A stretch of 64,000 nucleotides of DNA from Ensifer adhaerens (GCF_028993555.1 NZ_CP118610.1:310001-374000); one strand, 5' to 3'. Shown: positions 37,105-48,150, numbered from the stretch's first letter. The notes: a model not told the origin generated them from the sequence alone. Made by a program: numbers and translations.

Positions 37105-38136
37105 TCATTTTTGCGGGGCAGGTCCGGTCGAGGCGCGCACGATGAGTTCGGCCCGCCAGAGTTCCTGTTCCGGATAATCGCCACGTTTCAGGATGCCGCC
37201 GATCAGCCGTGTGGCGATGCGGGTACCGGCTGCCCTCAGCGACGAGCGCGTCGTCGTCAAAGGTACACTGAAATTTTCAGGCTTCAGCATCGGCAGCACG
37301 TCGTCGTGCGCGATCAGCGAGATATCGTCGCCGATCTTCAAACCGGCCTGATTGATCGCTCGCACCGCGCCGAGCGCCAGCACCGTACTCGAGCAGAGCA
37401 CCGCGGTCGGCGGCTGCGCGTGCTGCAGGAAGCGCTGCATGCTGCGGTAGCCGTGCTCGTCGGTCATCAGCGAATGCTCGACCAGCGCCTCGTCGAGCGT
37501 GAGGCCGTGTTCGGTAAGCGCGCGCAGCATCCCCTTCTTGCGGCGGATGGAAAAGCTCAAGTATTCCGGCCCATTGATCAGCGCGATCCGCTGGTGCCCA
37601 AGCTGAATGAGCAGCCGCGCGGCATCGTAGAAGGCACTGGTGTTGTCGATGTCGAGGAAAGGGTAGTCCCGGCTTTCGCCGATCGATCGGCCATGCACGA
37701 CGAATGGGATCGATAGAGATTTCAGCATGGCGATGCGCGGGTCGTTGGCGCGCATATAAGCAAGGAAGAGGGCATCGACATTGCCGCTTGCCGCCAACCG
37801 CCTGAAGGTGACTTCCTCGTCTTCCGGCGCGCTCGGGTTGAGCACGAAATGGAAGTCGTGCTTGACTGCCTCTTCCGCAAGGCCCGCGAGAAATTCGCCG
37901 AAATGCACGTCGGAATCGATGCCGGGCGCAATCGGCATGACCATGCCGATGGAAAAGGCTCTGCCGGTGGCCAGCCGTTGGGCGGCGCGGTTTGGCCGAT
38001 AGCCGGTCTCGCGCACGGCCTGCAGCACGCGCTGGCGGGTCTCGGCGTTGACTTCCGGATAGCCGTTCAATGCGCGGCTGACTGTCGTCTGGGACAGGCC
38101 GAGCAGTTCCGCAAGTTGCTTGAGATTGACCGCCAT
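37105..38136 (-). CDS. aglR: AglR, LacI-family repressor of alpha-glucoside genes
   Basis: The 343-residue LacI-family protein has an N-terminal HTH (VNLKQLAELLGLSQTTVSRALNG in outline) with hinge NRAAQRLATGR, followed by a periplasmic-binding-protein-like sugar domain. It is divergent from aglE. The ATG at 38136 is chosen because GGGAGGA lies 9 nt upstream. Two perfect palindromic operators (38151-38164 and 38356-38369) lie upstream of it and of aglE, so autoregulation and control of agl genes are likely. Confidence 0.9.
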   Translation of the reverse strand: MAVNLKQLAELLGLSQTTVSRALNGYPEVNAETRQRVLQAVRETGYRPNRAAQRLATGRAFSIGMVMPIAPGIDSDVHFGEFLAGLAEEAVKHDFHFVLNPSAPEDEEVTFRRLAASGNVDALFLAYMRANDPRIAMLKSLSIPFVVHGRSIGESRDYPFLDIDNTSAFYDAARLLIQLGHQRIALINGPEYLSFSIRRKKGMLRALTEHGLTLDEALVEHSLMTDEHGYRSMQRFLQHAQPPTAVLCSSTVLALGAVRAINQAGLKIGDDISLIAHDDVLPMLKPENFSVPLTTTRSSLRAAGTRIATRLIGGILKRGDYPEQELWRAELIVRASTGPAPQK

Positions 38137-38150
38137 GGTCAGGATTCCTC

Positions 38151-38164
38151 CCAAAGCGCTTTGG
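38151..38164. promoter_or_regulatory. AglR operator 1
   Basis: CCAAAGCGCTTTGG is a perfect 14-bp palindrome with the central CG step and AAAGCGCTTT core typical of LacI-family sites. It abuts the aglR ribosome binding site. Confidence 0.8.
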
Positions 38165-38317
38165 ATATCCGTATGATTTTTGGTGTTTGGTCCCAGCGCC
38201 TAGGCGTTTGTGTAGCATCCGTTTTTCGAGCAACAAAGTGGAATTCAACCATTGCGCGGTGCAAAACGTTACCGCAAAGCACAAATTCGTCGCATTGAGG
38301 ACAGGGATGGGAAATCT

Positions 38318-38348
38318 CTTGACTCCTCGCGTGTCGCAATGGTTTGTT
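38318..38348 (+). promoter_or_regulatory. Candidate aglE promoter
   Basis: CTTGAC at 38318-38323 is the preferred rhizobial -35 hexamer. A weak T-rich -10 (TTTGTT, 38343-38348) follows at a 19-bp spacing. The second AglR operator begins 8 bp downstream, where it would block initiation. Confidence 0.45.
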
Positions 38349-38355
38349 AGCGAAC

Positions 38356-38369
38356 TCAAAGCGCTTTGA
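38356..38369. promoter_or_regulatory. AglR operator 2
   Basis: TCAAAGCGCTTTGA is a second perfect palindrome sharing the 12-bp core CAAAGCGCTTTG with operator 1. The centres are about 205 bp apart, which would allow looping. It lies about 60-73 bp upstream of the aglE start. Confidence 0.8.
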
Positions 38370-38428
38370 ATTTTTGCGCATTGTCGACTGCCCGGCGGGA
38401 TCCGGGTTCATCTTGGGAGGAGAAGGAC

Positions 38429-39787
38429 GTGAAGAGATCATTGCTGTTGGGCGTGGCGGCTTTTGCCCTGTTCGCAGGTGCCGCCGGCGCCGCGGACCTC
38501 AAGTTCAAGCCGGGTGAGGATTCGAAGTTCAACTGGGCGAGCTTCGAGGAATTCAAGAAGGGTCACGACCTCAAGGGCCAGACGCTGACCATCTTCGGTC
38601 CGTGGCGCGGCGAGGACGAGGCTCTGTTCAAGAGCGTTTATGCCTATTTCACCGAAGCGACGGGCGCCGAGATCAAGTACTCGTCGTCGGAAAACTACGA
38701 ACAGCAGATCGTCATCGACACGCAGGCCGGCAGCCCCTCCGAAATCTCGATCCTCCCGCAACCGGGTCTGATCGCCGATCTCGCCTCCAAGGGCTACCTG
38801 ACGCCGCTCGGCGACGACACCCAGAAGTGGCTGCTCGACAACTACGCCGCTGGACAGTCCTGGGTCGACCTCTCGACCTACAAGGGCAAGGACGGCAATG
38901 CCGCGCTCTATGCCTTCCCCTATAAGATCGACGTGAAGTCGCTCGTCTGGTACTCGCCGGAAAACTTCGAGGACGCCGGCTACGAAGTGCCGAAGACCAT
39001 GGAAGAGCTGAAGGCGCTGACCGAGAAGATCGCCGCTGACGGCGGCAAGCCCTGGTGCATCGGTCTCGGCTCGGGCGGTGCGACCGGCTGGCCGGCAACC
39101 GACTGGGTCGAAGACATGATGCTGCGCACCCAGCCGGCCGACGTCTATGACAAGTGGGTCAAGAACGAGATTCCGTTCACCGACCCGGCTGTCGTGGGCG
39201 CAATTGACGAGTTCGGCTGGTTTGCCAAGAACGACAAATTCGTCGATGGCGGTGCAGCGGCCGTTGCTTCCACCGACTTCCGCGACAGCCCGAAGGGTCT
39301 GTTTGCCTCGCCGCCGAAGTGCTACCTGCACCACCAGGCGTCGTTCATTCCGTCCTTCTTCCCGGAGGGCACGGTGATCGGTGAGGACGCCGACTTCTTC
39401 TACATGCCGCCTTACGAGAGCAAGAAGGATCTCGGCAATCCGGTGCTCGGCGCCGGCACGCTGGCGATGATCACCAAGGACACGCCGGCAGCGCGTGCCT
39501 TCATCGAATTCTTGAAGACGCCGATCGCCCATGAAGTCTGGATGGCGCAGACGAGCTTCCTGACGCCCTACAAGAGCGTCAACGTCGACACCTATGGCAA
39601 CCCGCCGCTGAAGAAGCAGGGCGAGATCCTCCTGAATGCCACCACCTTCCGCTTCGACGGTTCCGACCTGATGCCGGGCAAGATCGGTGCGGGTGCGTTC
39701 TGGACCGGCATGGTCGATTTCGTCGGCGGCAAGTCGTCGGCTGAAGTCGCCGATGGCGTTCAGAAGGCCTGGGACGCGATCAAGTAA
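38429..39787 (+). CDS. aglE: AglE, alpha-glucoside ABC transporter binding protein
   Basis: This is the periplasmic solute-binding protein for trehalose, maltose, sucrose and related alpha-glucosides. The product has 452 residues with a signal peptide (LLGVAAFALFAGAAGAAD). The extracellular binding-protein family 1 features include LTIFGPWRGEDEALFKSV and the typical late GAGTLAMITKDTPAARAFIEFL. The GTG start at 38429 is supported by a strong GGAGGAGAAGG Shine-Dalgarno and the signal peptide; the frame upstream is not expected to be translated. Confidence 0.93.
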   Translation: MKRSLLLGVAAFALFAGAAGAADLKFKPGEDSKFNWASFEEFKKGHDLKGQTLTIFGPWRGEDEALFKSVYAYFTEATGAEIKYSSSENYEQQIVIDTQAGSPSEISILPQPGLIADLASKGYLTPLGDDTQKWLLDNYAAGQSWVDLSTYKGKDGNAALYAFPYKIDVKSLVWYSPENFEDAGYEVPKTMEELKALTEKIAADGGKPWCIGLGSGGATGWPATDWVEDMMLRTQPADVYDKWVKNEIPFTDPAVVGAIDEFGWFAKNDKFVDGGAAAVASTDFRDSPKGLFASPPKCYLHHQASFIPSFFPEGTVIGEDADFFYMPPYESKKDLGNPVLGAGTLAMITKDTPAARAFIEFLKTPIAHEVWMAQTSFLTPYKSVNVDTYGNPPLKKQGEILLNATTFRFDGSDLMPGKIGAGAFWTGMVDFVGGKSSAEVADGVQKAWDAIK

Positions 39788-39840
39788 CAAACTCCGGGCG
39801 GCAGAAATGCCGCCCGTTACCGATCCGGGCACGATGCCAG

Positions 39841-39890
39841 AGCGGGGCGAGGAGAAGTGTATGCGGTTTTCCGCTCGCTTCCTGCTCCTA
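39841..39890. repeat. Dispersed imperfect palindrome, GGAAAA family, copy 2
   Basis: The element contains GAGGAGAAGTGTATGCGG and TTTTCCGCTCGCTTCC as imperfect arms, the same layout as the copies at 27065 and 44968. It lies in the aglE-aglF gap, where an mRNA hairpin could raise the amount of aglE relative to the permease genes. Confidence 0.6.
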
Positions 39891-39975
39891 GCGATGAAAC
39901 GCGGCGCGCCCCAATGAGAACGGCGACAATCGCCAGCCCTGCACGCGACCGTGCATCGAGGGGGAGGGACATGTC

Positions 39976-40989
39976 ATGTTGTTTCAGCTTTTAAAGGCTG
40001 CAGGGTTCATGTTGGGCGGGGTCATCGGCTGCGCCGCCTATTTCTGGGGAACCAGTTTCATTCTCGACCTGATCTTTCCGTCGAAGGGAAAATCCGGTGC
40101 TATCGCCTCAAGAAACCTGCGTATCACCAATGCCATCCGTCCGTGGCTGTTCCTCGGACCGGCGCTCCTCGCACTCACAGTATACCTGATCTATCCCGTC
40201 TTCATGTCGCTCTGGTACAGCGTGCACGATCGCGCCGGCCAGAGCTTCGTCGGTGTCAGCAACTATGTCTGGATGGTCAATGACGGCGAATTCCGCCAGT
40301 CGATCTACAACAATTTCCTCTGGCTGCTGGTCGTTCCGGCGCTTGCAACCTTCTTCGGCCTGGTCATTGCCGCGCTCACCGATCGCATCTGGTGGGGCAA
40401 TATCGCCAAGACCCTGATCTTCATGCCGATGGCAATTTCCTTCGTCGGCGCCGCGGTTATCTGGAAGTTCATTTACGACTTTCGCCCCGAGGGCGCGGAA
40501 CAGATCGGTCTCCTGAATGGCATCGTCGTTGCTTTCGGTGGCGACCCACAGGCCTGGATCACGCTGCCCTTCTGGAACAACTTCTTCCTGATGGCGATCC
40601 TCGTCTGGATCCAGACCGGTTTCGCCATGGTCATCCTTTCGGCCGCGCTGCGCGGCATTCCCGAGGAGACGATCGAGGCCGCCGTCATCGACGGCGCCAA
40701 TGGCTGGCAGATCTTCTTCAAGATCATGGTACCGCAGATCTGGGGCACGATCGCCGTCGTCTGGACGACCATCACCATCCTCGTCTTGAAGGTCTTCGAT
40801 ATCGTTCTCGCGATGACCAACGGTCAATGGCAGAGCCAGGTGCTCGCCAACCTCATGTTCGACTGGATGTTCCGCGGGGGCGGCGACTTCGGCCGAGGTG
40901 CGGCGATCGCCGTTGTCATCATGGTTCTCGTCATTCCGATCATGGTCTGGAACATCCGCAATGCGGCCAAGGAAATGAAGGGGCACTGA
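39976..40989 (+). CDS. aglF: AglF, alpha-glucoside ABC transporter permease
   Basis: The 337-residue inner-membrane permease of the MalF type has about seven spans and the EAA loop IPEETIEAAVIDGANGWQIF that docks to the ATPase. The Shine-Dalgarno GGGAGGGAC precedes the ATG. It is separated from aglG by a single base. Confidence 0.93.
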   Translation: MLFQLLKAAGFMLGGVIGCAAYFWGTSFILDLIFPSKGKSGAIASRNLRITNAIRPWLFLGPALLALTVYLIYPVFMSLWYSVHDRAGQSFVGVSNYVWMVNDGEFRQSIYNNFLWLLVVPALATFFGLVIAALTDRIWWGNIAKTLIFMPMAISFVGAAVIWKFIYDFRPEGAEQIGLLNGIVVAFGGDPQAWITLPFWNNFFLMAILVWIQTGFAMVILSAALRGIPEETIEAAVIDGANGWQIFFKIMVPQIWGTIAVVWTTITILVLKVFDIVLAMTNGQWQSQVLANLMFDWMFRGGGDFGRGAAIAVVIMVLVIPIMVWNIRNAAKEMKGH

Positions 40990-40990
40990 G

Positions 40991-42136
40991 ATGAATCCTG
41001 CAACACGCTCCCCCCTCATGTGGGTTGTCCACTTCTCGGTCTTTTTGATCGTCGCGCTCTGGACGCTGCCGACTGCCGGCCTTCTGATCTCCTCGCTGCG
41101 CGACAAGGATCAGCTTGCCGTCTCCGGCTGGTGGACAGCCCTTTCGACCTCGTCGCAGAACATCGTCGCCCGGGCGCCCGGCCCGGATACCCAGGTCGAA
41201 CGCGACGGCAAGTTCGTAATCTCGGGTAACCTGCTCGAAGGCCAGCAGGGCCAGATCTCCGCCTTCGGCTTCAACAGCCGCGAACCGACTGCGTTCAAGG
41301 CCGGCGAAACCGCCGAACTCAACGACGGCGAAAAGCTGACGGTCCAGGCGGATGGCAATTTCGAGATCGTCTCCGACAAGAAGATGGAAGGCTCGCGTGG
41401 CCAGCGCGTCTTCGTCACGGCCTCGTCGCCGCCGCGATTCACTTTCGACAATTATGCCGAGGTGCTCGGTGCCGAGAACATCGGCCGGTCCTTTATCAAC
41501 TCGCTGACGGTTGCGGTACCGGCGACCATCATCCCGATCATGATCGCGGCCTTCGCTGCCTATGCGCTCGCCTGGATGCCGTTTCCGGGCCGGGCGATCC
41601 TGATTGCCGTCGTCGTCGGTCTTCTCGTCGTGCCGCTGCAGATGTCGCTGATCCCGCTTCTGAAGCTTTATAACGGCGTCGGAGCCTTCTTCGGCGTGTC
41701 GGCCAAGACCTATGTCGGCATCTGGCTCGCCCATACCGGTTTCGGCCTGCCGCTCGCGATCTACCTGCTTCGCAACTACATGGCCGGCCTGCCGCGCGAA
41801 ATCATGGAATCTGCCCGCGTCGATGGCGCCAGCGATTTCGATATCTTCGTCAAGATCATCCTGCCGCTGTCCTTCCCGGCGCTCGCTTCCTTCGCGATCT
41901 TCCAGTTCCTATGGACCTGGAACGACCTGCTGGTGGCGATCGTGTTCCTGGGCGCAGGGCCGGACGAACTGGTTCTGACCGGCCGGCTCGTCAACCTGCT
42001 CGGCTCGCGCGGCGGCAACTGGGAGATCCTGACAGCCTCCGCCTTCATTACCATCATCGTTCCGCTGATCGTCTTCTTCAGCCTGCAGCGCTATCTCGTG
42101 CGCGGCCTGCTGGCGGGTTCGGTCAAGGGCGGCTGA
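40991..42136 (+). CDS. aglG: AglG, alpha-glucoside ABC transporter permease
   Basis: The 381-residue MalG-type permease has the EAA loop LPREIMESARVDGASDFDIF. Between the first and second membrane spans it carries a periplasmic insert of about 100 residues (about residues 40-150, beta-rich and hydrophilic) that common MalG proteins lack. A similar insert is known from rhizobial alpha-glucoside and trehalose permeases as I recall. Confidence 0.93.
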   Translation: MNPATRSPLMWVVHFSVFLIVALWTLPTAGLLISSLRDKDQLAVSGWWTALSTSSQNIVARAPGPDTQVERDGKFVISGNLLEGQQGQISAFGFNSREPTAFKAGETAELNDGEKLTVQADGNFEIVSDKKMEGSRGQRVFVTASSPPRFTFDNYAEVLGAENIGRSFINSLTVAVPATIIPIMIAAFAAYALAWMPFPGRAILIAVVVGLLVVPLQMSLIPLLKLYNGVGAFFGVSAKTYVGIWLAHTGFGLPLAIYLLRNYMAGLPREIMESARVDGASDFDIFVKIILPLSFPALASFAIFQFLWTWNDLLVAIVFLGAGPDELVLTGRLVNLLGSRGGNWEILTASAFITIIVPLIVFFSLQRYLVRGLLAGSVKGG

Positions 42137-42158
42137 CAACCAGGGACTACCAGAGAAA

Positions 42159-43817
<1,659 letters not shown>

Positions 43818-43876
43818 CGCCGGCTGAGCAATGATGAGAGCAAGAACTGACGGGAAGAACCGAAGGGGAGGGTGCA

Positions 43877-44965
43877 ATGACAGGTCTGCTGCTTAAAGAT
43901 ATCCGCAAGTCCTATGGCGCGGTCGATGTCATTCACGGCATCAATCTCGACATCAAGCAGGGCGAGTTCATCGTCTTCGTCGGCCCTTCCGGCTGCGGAA
44001 AGTCGACGCTGCTGCGCATGATCGCGGGCCTCGAAGAGATCACCGGCGGTGACATGTTCATCGATGGCGAGCGGGTCAACACCGTGCCGCCGTCGAAGCG
44101 CGGCATCGCCATGGTATTCCAGTCCTATGCGCTCTACCCGCACATGACGGTCTACGACAACATGGCCTTCGGCATGCGGATCGCCAAGGAGTCAAAGGAG
44201 GAGATCGATCGCCGGGTGCGCAACGCCGCCGATATCCTTCAACTCACCAAGTATCTCGATCGCCTGCCAAAGGCACTGTCGGGCGGGCAGCGTCAGCGCG
44301 TCGCGATCGGCCGCGCAATCTGCCGTGACCCCAAGGTCTTCCTGTTCGACGAGCCGCTGTCGAACCTCGACGCGGCCCTTCGCGTCGCCACCCGCATCGA
44401 GATCGCCAAGCTCAGCGAGCAGATGTCGGACACGACGATGATCTACGTCACCCACGACCAGGTGGAGGCGATGACGCTCGCCGACCGCATCGTCGTGCTG
44501 TCGCAGGGCCATATCGAGCAGGTGGGTGCGCCGCTGGAACTGTACGAGCGGCCGGCCAATCTCTTCGTCGCGCGCTTCATCGGCTCGCCGGCGATGAACA
44601 TCATTCCCTCGAGTGTTACCGCCACCGGCGCGCAAACCACGGTGAAGCTGACCGGCGGCAAGAGCGTGACGCTGGATATCCCGACGGACTCGTCGCAGAA
44701 CGGCAAGACGGCGAGCTTCGGTGTTCGGCCGGAGGACCTGCAGGTCACGACCACCGACGACTTCTTGTTCGAGGGCACCATCTCGATCGTCGAAGCGCTC
44801 GGTGAAGTGACGCTGCTTTATATTGAGGGCCTCGTCGACAAGGAACCGATCATCGCCAAGATCCCCGGCATCCTGCCGGTTCATCGCGGCGACAAGGTGC
44901 GCTTCACCGCCGACAAGGCCAAGCTGCATCTCTTCGATGCCGACGGTCGCAGCTATCGTCGCTGA
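43877..44965 (+). CDS. aglK: AglK, alpha-glucoside ABC transporter ATPase
   Basis: The 362-residue ABC ATPase of the MalK/UgpC type has Walker A GPSGCGKST, signature LSGGQRQRVAIGRA, Walker B VFLFDEPLSNLDA, and the switch His in YVTHDQVEAMTLADR. A C-terminal TOBE/regulatory domain spans about residues 240-362. The Shine-Dalgarno GGAGGG precedes the ATG. It is the last gene of the agl operon. Confidence 0.95.
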   Translation: MTGLLLKDIRKSYGAVDVIHGINLDIKQGEFIVFVGPSGCGKSTLLRMIAGLEEITGGDMFIDGERVNTVPPSKRGIAMVFQSYALYPHMTVYDNMAFGMRIAKESKEEIDRRVRNAADILQLTKYLDRLPKALSGGQRQRVAIGRAICRDPKVFLFDEPLSNLDAALRVATRIEIAKLSEQMSDTTMIYVTHDQVEAMTLADRIVVLSQGHIEQVGAPLELYERPANLFVARFIGSPAMNIIPSSVTATGAQTTVKLTGGKSVTLDIPTDSSQNGKTASFGVRPEDLQVTTTDDFLFEGTISIVEALGEVTLLYIEGLVDKEPIIAKIPGILPVHRGDKVRFTADKAKLHLFDADGRSYRR

Positions 44966-44967
44966 AT

Positions 44968-45008
44968 CAATTCCAGGAAAAGTGCGTAGCGGTTTCCGTC
45001 CGGAATTG
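44968..45008. repeat. Dispersed imperfect palindrome, GGAAAA family, copy 3
   Basis: The outer arms CAATTCC / GGAATTG and inner arms GGAAA / TTTCC enclose a GTGCGTAGCGG core. It is the clearest of the three copies and starts 3 bp after the aglK stop. Confidence 0.7.
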
Positions 45009-45032
45009 CGTGAAGATACATCTGCCCTCTCG

Positions 45033-45061
45033 ACCCGCCCGTAAAATCGGGCGGGTTTTTT
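45033..45061 (+). terminator. agl operon terminator
   Basis: The 9-bp GC stem ACCCGCCCG / CGGGCGGGT has a 6-nt loop and is followed by six T residues. Confidence 0.93.
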
Positions 45062-45140
45062 CAATGCAACCTGCAGATCAAACCCTCTGTTAAATCTCTG
45101 CCGCTAATCTGTCTCAAAAGGGGATAAGAAAGGCATATCG

Positions 45141-45551
45141 ATGAGAGGCGCGGCGCCGGCAATGCAACAGCACTTCCTGAACAAGGAAGAGTCCTTCATG
45201 TACGATCGGGAAGCGAGTTTTCCGATGGAGGACACACGGAACGAGGCGCGGATCGAATATACCGAGAAGGGCATGACCCAGCTAAGCTCGCGCCGTTGCG
45301 AGATCCTCAAGCTGTCGAAAAGCGGCGCCGTCCTCGGCATCCTGACCCAGTATCAGCTGCCGCAGAACTTCTATCTGGATATTCCGAGCGCGCGAATCCA
45401 GATGGTCGGTTGCCTCTTGAAACGGGTGCATGCGAACAACGTCATCGAAGCGCGCTTCCTGCGCCTGCTGACGGATCGCGACCTCAATCGTATCTTCGTC
45501 TACAGCACCCATCCGAACCACCGCAACCGCACGCTCGACATCTATCGCTGA
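45141..45551 (+). CDS. PilZ-like domain protein
   Basis: The 136-residue protein contains RNEAR, which fits the PilZ c-di-GMP-binding RxxxR motif, followed by a beta-rich region with CEILKLSKSGAVLGI. The second PilZ motif (D/NxSxxG) is altered to LSKSG without the acidic residue, so binding may be weak or lost. An ATG at 45198 with the AAGGAAGAG Shine-Dalgarno is an alternative start giving 117 residues. Function is unknown; PilZ proteins often control motility or polysaccharide. Confidence 0.65.
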   Translation: MRGAAPAMQQHFLNKEESFMYDREASFPMEDTRNEARIEYTEKGMTQLSSRRCEILKLSKSGAVLGILTQYQLPQNFYLDIPSARIQMVGCLLKRVHANNVIEARFLRLLTDRDLNRIFVYSTHPNHRNRTLDIYR

Positions 45552-45640
45552 GGCGGGCGTCGGCCGGATGCGCGGGACTTGACCGTCCTGTTTGCTCAAT
45601 GAATGGTTGTGGTCCTCATCAACGAATTTGGACCCTGGCC

Positions 45641-46006
45641 ATGCAGCGACCCTATCGGCTTTCCTGCCACTGTGGCGACATCTGCTTTGAGGTCGATGAG
45701 GACTTGACCGGCCTCGTCGACTGCAATTGCTCGACCTGTCGGCGCTCCGGCTTCCTGCACTGGAAGGTCGACGCAGCCAACGTAAAGCTGCTCACCGAGA
45801 AGCGCCGCCTGTCGAGCTATATCTGGCGCGGGCTCAACGAAGGCCACCAGTTCTGTCCGACCTGCGGCACGCCGGTGCTGCGCAGCGGCTATCCGGACAA
45901 CAAGATTTCGGTCAACGCGCGCTGCATCGAGAACATCGACGTCTTCACGCTCGAAATCGAACGCTACGACGGGCGCAACGACATGTTCCCTGGTCCGCTG
46001 CCGTAA
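45641..46006 (+). CDS. GFA-family (DUF636) zinc-binding protein
   Basis: The 121-residue protein has the cysteine pattern of the GFA/CENP-V family: SCHCGDICFEV, DCNCSTCRRSGFLHW and later HQFCPTCGTPVLRSG, which bind two zinc ions. Families in this fold include glutathione-formaldehyde adduct enzymes, but substrate cannot be told from sequence. The ATG at 45641 is chosen because it starts right before the first Cys motif; upstream frame is not conserved-looking. Confidence 0.85.
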   Translation: MQRPYRLSCHCGDICFEVDEDLTGLVDCNCSTCRRSGFLHWKVDAANVKLLTEKRRLSSYIWRGLNEGHQFCPTCGTPVLRSGYPDNKISVNARCIENIDVFTLEIERYDGRNDMFPGPLP

Positions 46007-46064
46007 GCGGACAGTGTGGGCGAATGGCTCACCGCTGGCGCGAAGAAAAGTTCGGCATAGAAGG

Positions 46065-46096
46065 GAGCGCCGCCTCGGCTCAGGAGAGCGGCGCTC
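46065..46096. terminator. Hairpin between the GFA gene and edd
   Basis: The 9-bp stem GAGCGCCGC / GCGGCGCTC has a 14-nt loop, with T residues after it on the + strand and a pyrimidine-rich stretch on the other strand. It serves two convergent genes. Confidence 0.7.
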
Positions 46097-46104
46097 TTTG
46101 CGTC

Positions 46105-47925
46105 TTAATGGAAGAGAACGCTAGCGCCGTGATCAGCAGCGCCCGCAATCGCTCGGAATGGGGCGAAAAGCTCTCGCCCCATGCCGAACTCGTTGTCCGA
46201 GAGGTCGGCATGCGCCGGCACCCGCGTCTTCAGCGCAATATCCTCGACCAGCACCTCGATCGTCCCGGCAACGGCGTCGATACGGACGATATCGCCTTCC
46301 TGAATGCGGGCGATCGGGCCGCCGTCCTTGGCCTCCGGCGTGACGTGGATTGCCGCCGGTACCTTGCCGGACGCGCCCGACATGCGTCCGTCCGTCAGGA
46401 TGGCAACGCGCTGGCCGCGGTCCTGCAGAATGCCGAGAACGGTGGTCAGCTTGTGCAGTTCGGGCATGCCGTTGGCCTTCGGGCCCTGGAAGCGTACGAC
46501 GGCGACGAAATCGCCTTCGAGCTTGCCGGCCTTGAAGGCGGCATTGAGCTCGGCCTGGTCGTGGAAGATCTTGGCGGGCGCCTCGATGACGTGGCGGTCC
46601 GGCTTGACGGCGGAGATCTTGATGACCGCCTTGCCGAGATTGCCGGTCAGCATCTTCAGGCCGCCCGTGTGCTGGAACGGCTGCTCCATGGTGGCAAGCA
46701 CCTTCGGATCGGCACTTACCTTCGGCGTCGGCACACGTTCGACGTTGCCATTGGCGCCAAGCCGGACGTCGATCTTGTAGGCATCGAGACCCTGGCCGAC
46801 GACCGTGCGGACATCGTCATGCAGGAGACCACCCCGAAGCAGCTGACTGATCAGGAAACCCATGCCGCCGGCGGCGTGGAAATGGTTCACATCGGCAAGC
46901 CCGTTCGGATAGACGCGCGCGAGCAGCGGCACGATGTCGGAAAGCTCGGAAATGTCCTGCCAGGTGAGCACGATGCCCGCGGCGCGCGCCATGGCGACCA
47001 GGTGCATCGTATGATTGGTCGATCCACCAGTCGCATGCAGGCCGACGACGCCGTTGACGATCGAACGCTCGTCGATCATCTCGCCGGCCGGCGTGAACTC
47101 GTTGCCCATGGCGGTGATCGCCAGCGCCCGCTTGGCCGCTTCCTTGGTCAGCGCATCGCGCAGCGGCGTGCCTGGATTGATGAAGGAGGCGCCGGGCAGA
47201 TGGAAGCCCATGATTTCCATCAGCATCTGGTTGGAATTGGCGGTGCCGTAGAAGGTGCAGGTGCCCGGCCCGTGATAGGACTTGGACTCCGCTTCGAGCA
47301 GTTCGTCGCGGCCGACCTTGCCTTCTGCAAAGAGCTGGCGAACCCGCGCCTTCTCGTCGTTCGGCAGCCCCGACGTCATCGGCCCGGCGGGCACGAAGAT
47401 CGCCGGCAGATGGCCGAAGGTGAGCGCCGCGATGACGAGGCCCGGCACGATCTTGTCGCAGACTCCGAGATAGACGGTGGAGTCGAACATGTTGTGCGAC
47501 AGGCCGACGCCGGCTGCCATGGCGATCAGGTCGCGTGAGAAGAGCGACAACTCCATGCCTGGCTGCCCCTGAGTGACGCCGTCGCACATGGCCGGAACGC
47601 CGCCAGCCACCTGCGCCACGCCGCCTGCTTCGCGTGCGGCCTCGCGGATCATCGCCGGATAGGTCTCGAACGGTTGGTGTGCCGAGAGCATGTCGTTGTA
47701 GGAGGTGATGATACCGAGATTGGCCACGCGGTCACCCGCGAGCGCCACCTTCTCGGCGGGGGAACAGACGGCAAATCCATGCGCGAGGTTACCGCAGCCG
47801 AGCACGCTGCGATGCGGACCGCTCGATGCCGCCCGGCGGACGCGGTCAAGATAGGGTTCGCGGTGCGGTTTCGAGCGCTCGACGATGCGAGCGGTGATCG
47901 CGGCAATGCGGGAATCGGCGGACAT
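46105..47925 (-). CDS. edd: Edd, 6-phosphogluconate dehydratase
   Basis: Edd makes 2-keto-3-deoxy-6-phosphogluconate from 6-phosphogluconate in the Entner-Doudoroff pathway. The 606-residue product belongs to the IlvD/Edd family with 4Fe-4S ligands in [19 protein letters not shown] and [15 protein letters not shown], and the [15 protein letters not shown] motif. It is the third gene in the transcriptional order zwf-pgl-edd. The ATG is at 47925. Confidence 0.96.
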   Translation of the reverse strand: MSADSRIAAITARIVERSKPHREPYLDRVRRAASSGPHRSVLGCGNLAHGFAVCSPAEKVALAGDRVANLGIITSYNDMLSAHQPFETYPAMIREAAREAGGVAQVAGGVPAMCDGVTQGQPGMELSLFSRDLIAMAAGVGLSHNMFDSTVYLGVCDKIVPGLVIAALTFGHLPAIFVPAGPMTSGLPNDEKARVRQLFAEGKVGRDELLEAESKSYHGPGTCTFYGTANSNQMLMEIMGFHLPGASFINPGTPLRDALTKEAAKRALAITAMGNEFTPAGEMIDERSIVNGVVGLHATGGSTNHTMHLVAMARAAGIVLTWQDISELSDIVPLLARVYPNGLADVNHFHAAGGMGFLISQLLRGGLLHDDVRTVVGQGLDAYKIDVRLGANGNVERVPTPKVSADPKVLATMEQPFQHTGGLKMLTGNLGKAVIKISAVKPDRHVIEAPAKIFHDQAELNAAFKAGKLEGDFVAVVRFQGPKANGMPELHKLTTVLGILQDRGQRVAILTDGRMSGASGKVPAAIHVTPEAKDGGPIARIQEGDIVRIDAVAGTIEVLVEDIALKTRVPAHADLSDNEFGMGRELFAPFRAIAGAADHGASVLFH

Positions 47926-48086
47926 GGCAAATCCTGTTCCGGAGCCTTGAAGCTCCTCATCTTCATCCAGTCATCGGTCCGGAACGCGGTGCGCTTGGGA
48001 GAACGCAGGTGCGTCCCGGCATTTCTCAGAAACACGCTTTCGTTCCGATGGGGCGCCACCGGCTGAACGTGTCTCCAAAGTTCCTA

Positions 48087-48120
48087 TTGGGTCGGTTCGA
48101 CCCAACATCATTCGATCTAG
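48087..48120. repeat. Degraded copy of the GGGTCG palindrome family
   Basis: TTGGGTCG (48087-48094) and CGACCCAA (48098-48105) form a tight hairpin. Read on the minus strand, TTGGGTCGAACCGACCC matches the centre of the element at 27131-27176. The outer arms are mostly lost; ATCATTCGATCT resembles one. Confidence 0.55.
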
Positions 48121-48130
48121 AGCGTCTGTC

Positions 48131-48150
48131 GCCCGTTCACAGGAACGGGC
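48131..48150. terminator. Hairpin downstream of pgl
   Basis: The 8-bp stem GCCCGTTC / GAACGGGC has an ACAG loop and begins 7 bp beyond the pgl stop on the minus strand. No U run follows, so it may stabilise the mRNA end or separate pgl from edd rather than terminate fully. Confidence 0.5.

Noticed and set aside
45727..47538. 603-codon plus-strand frame opposite edd
   Set aside because: It is the antisense of the well-conserved edd gene.
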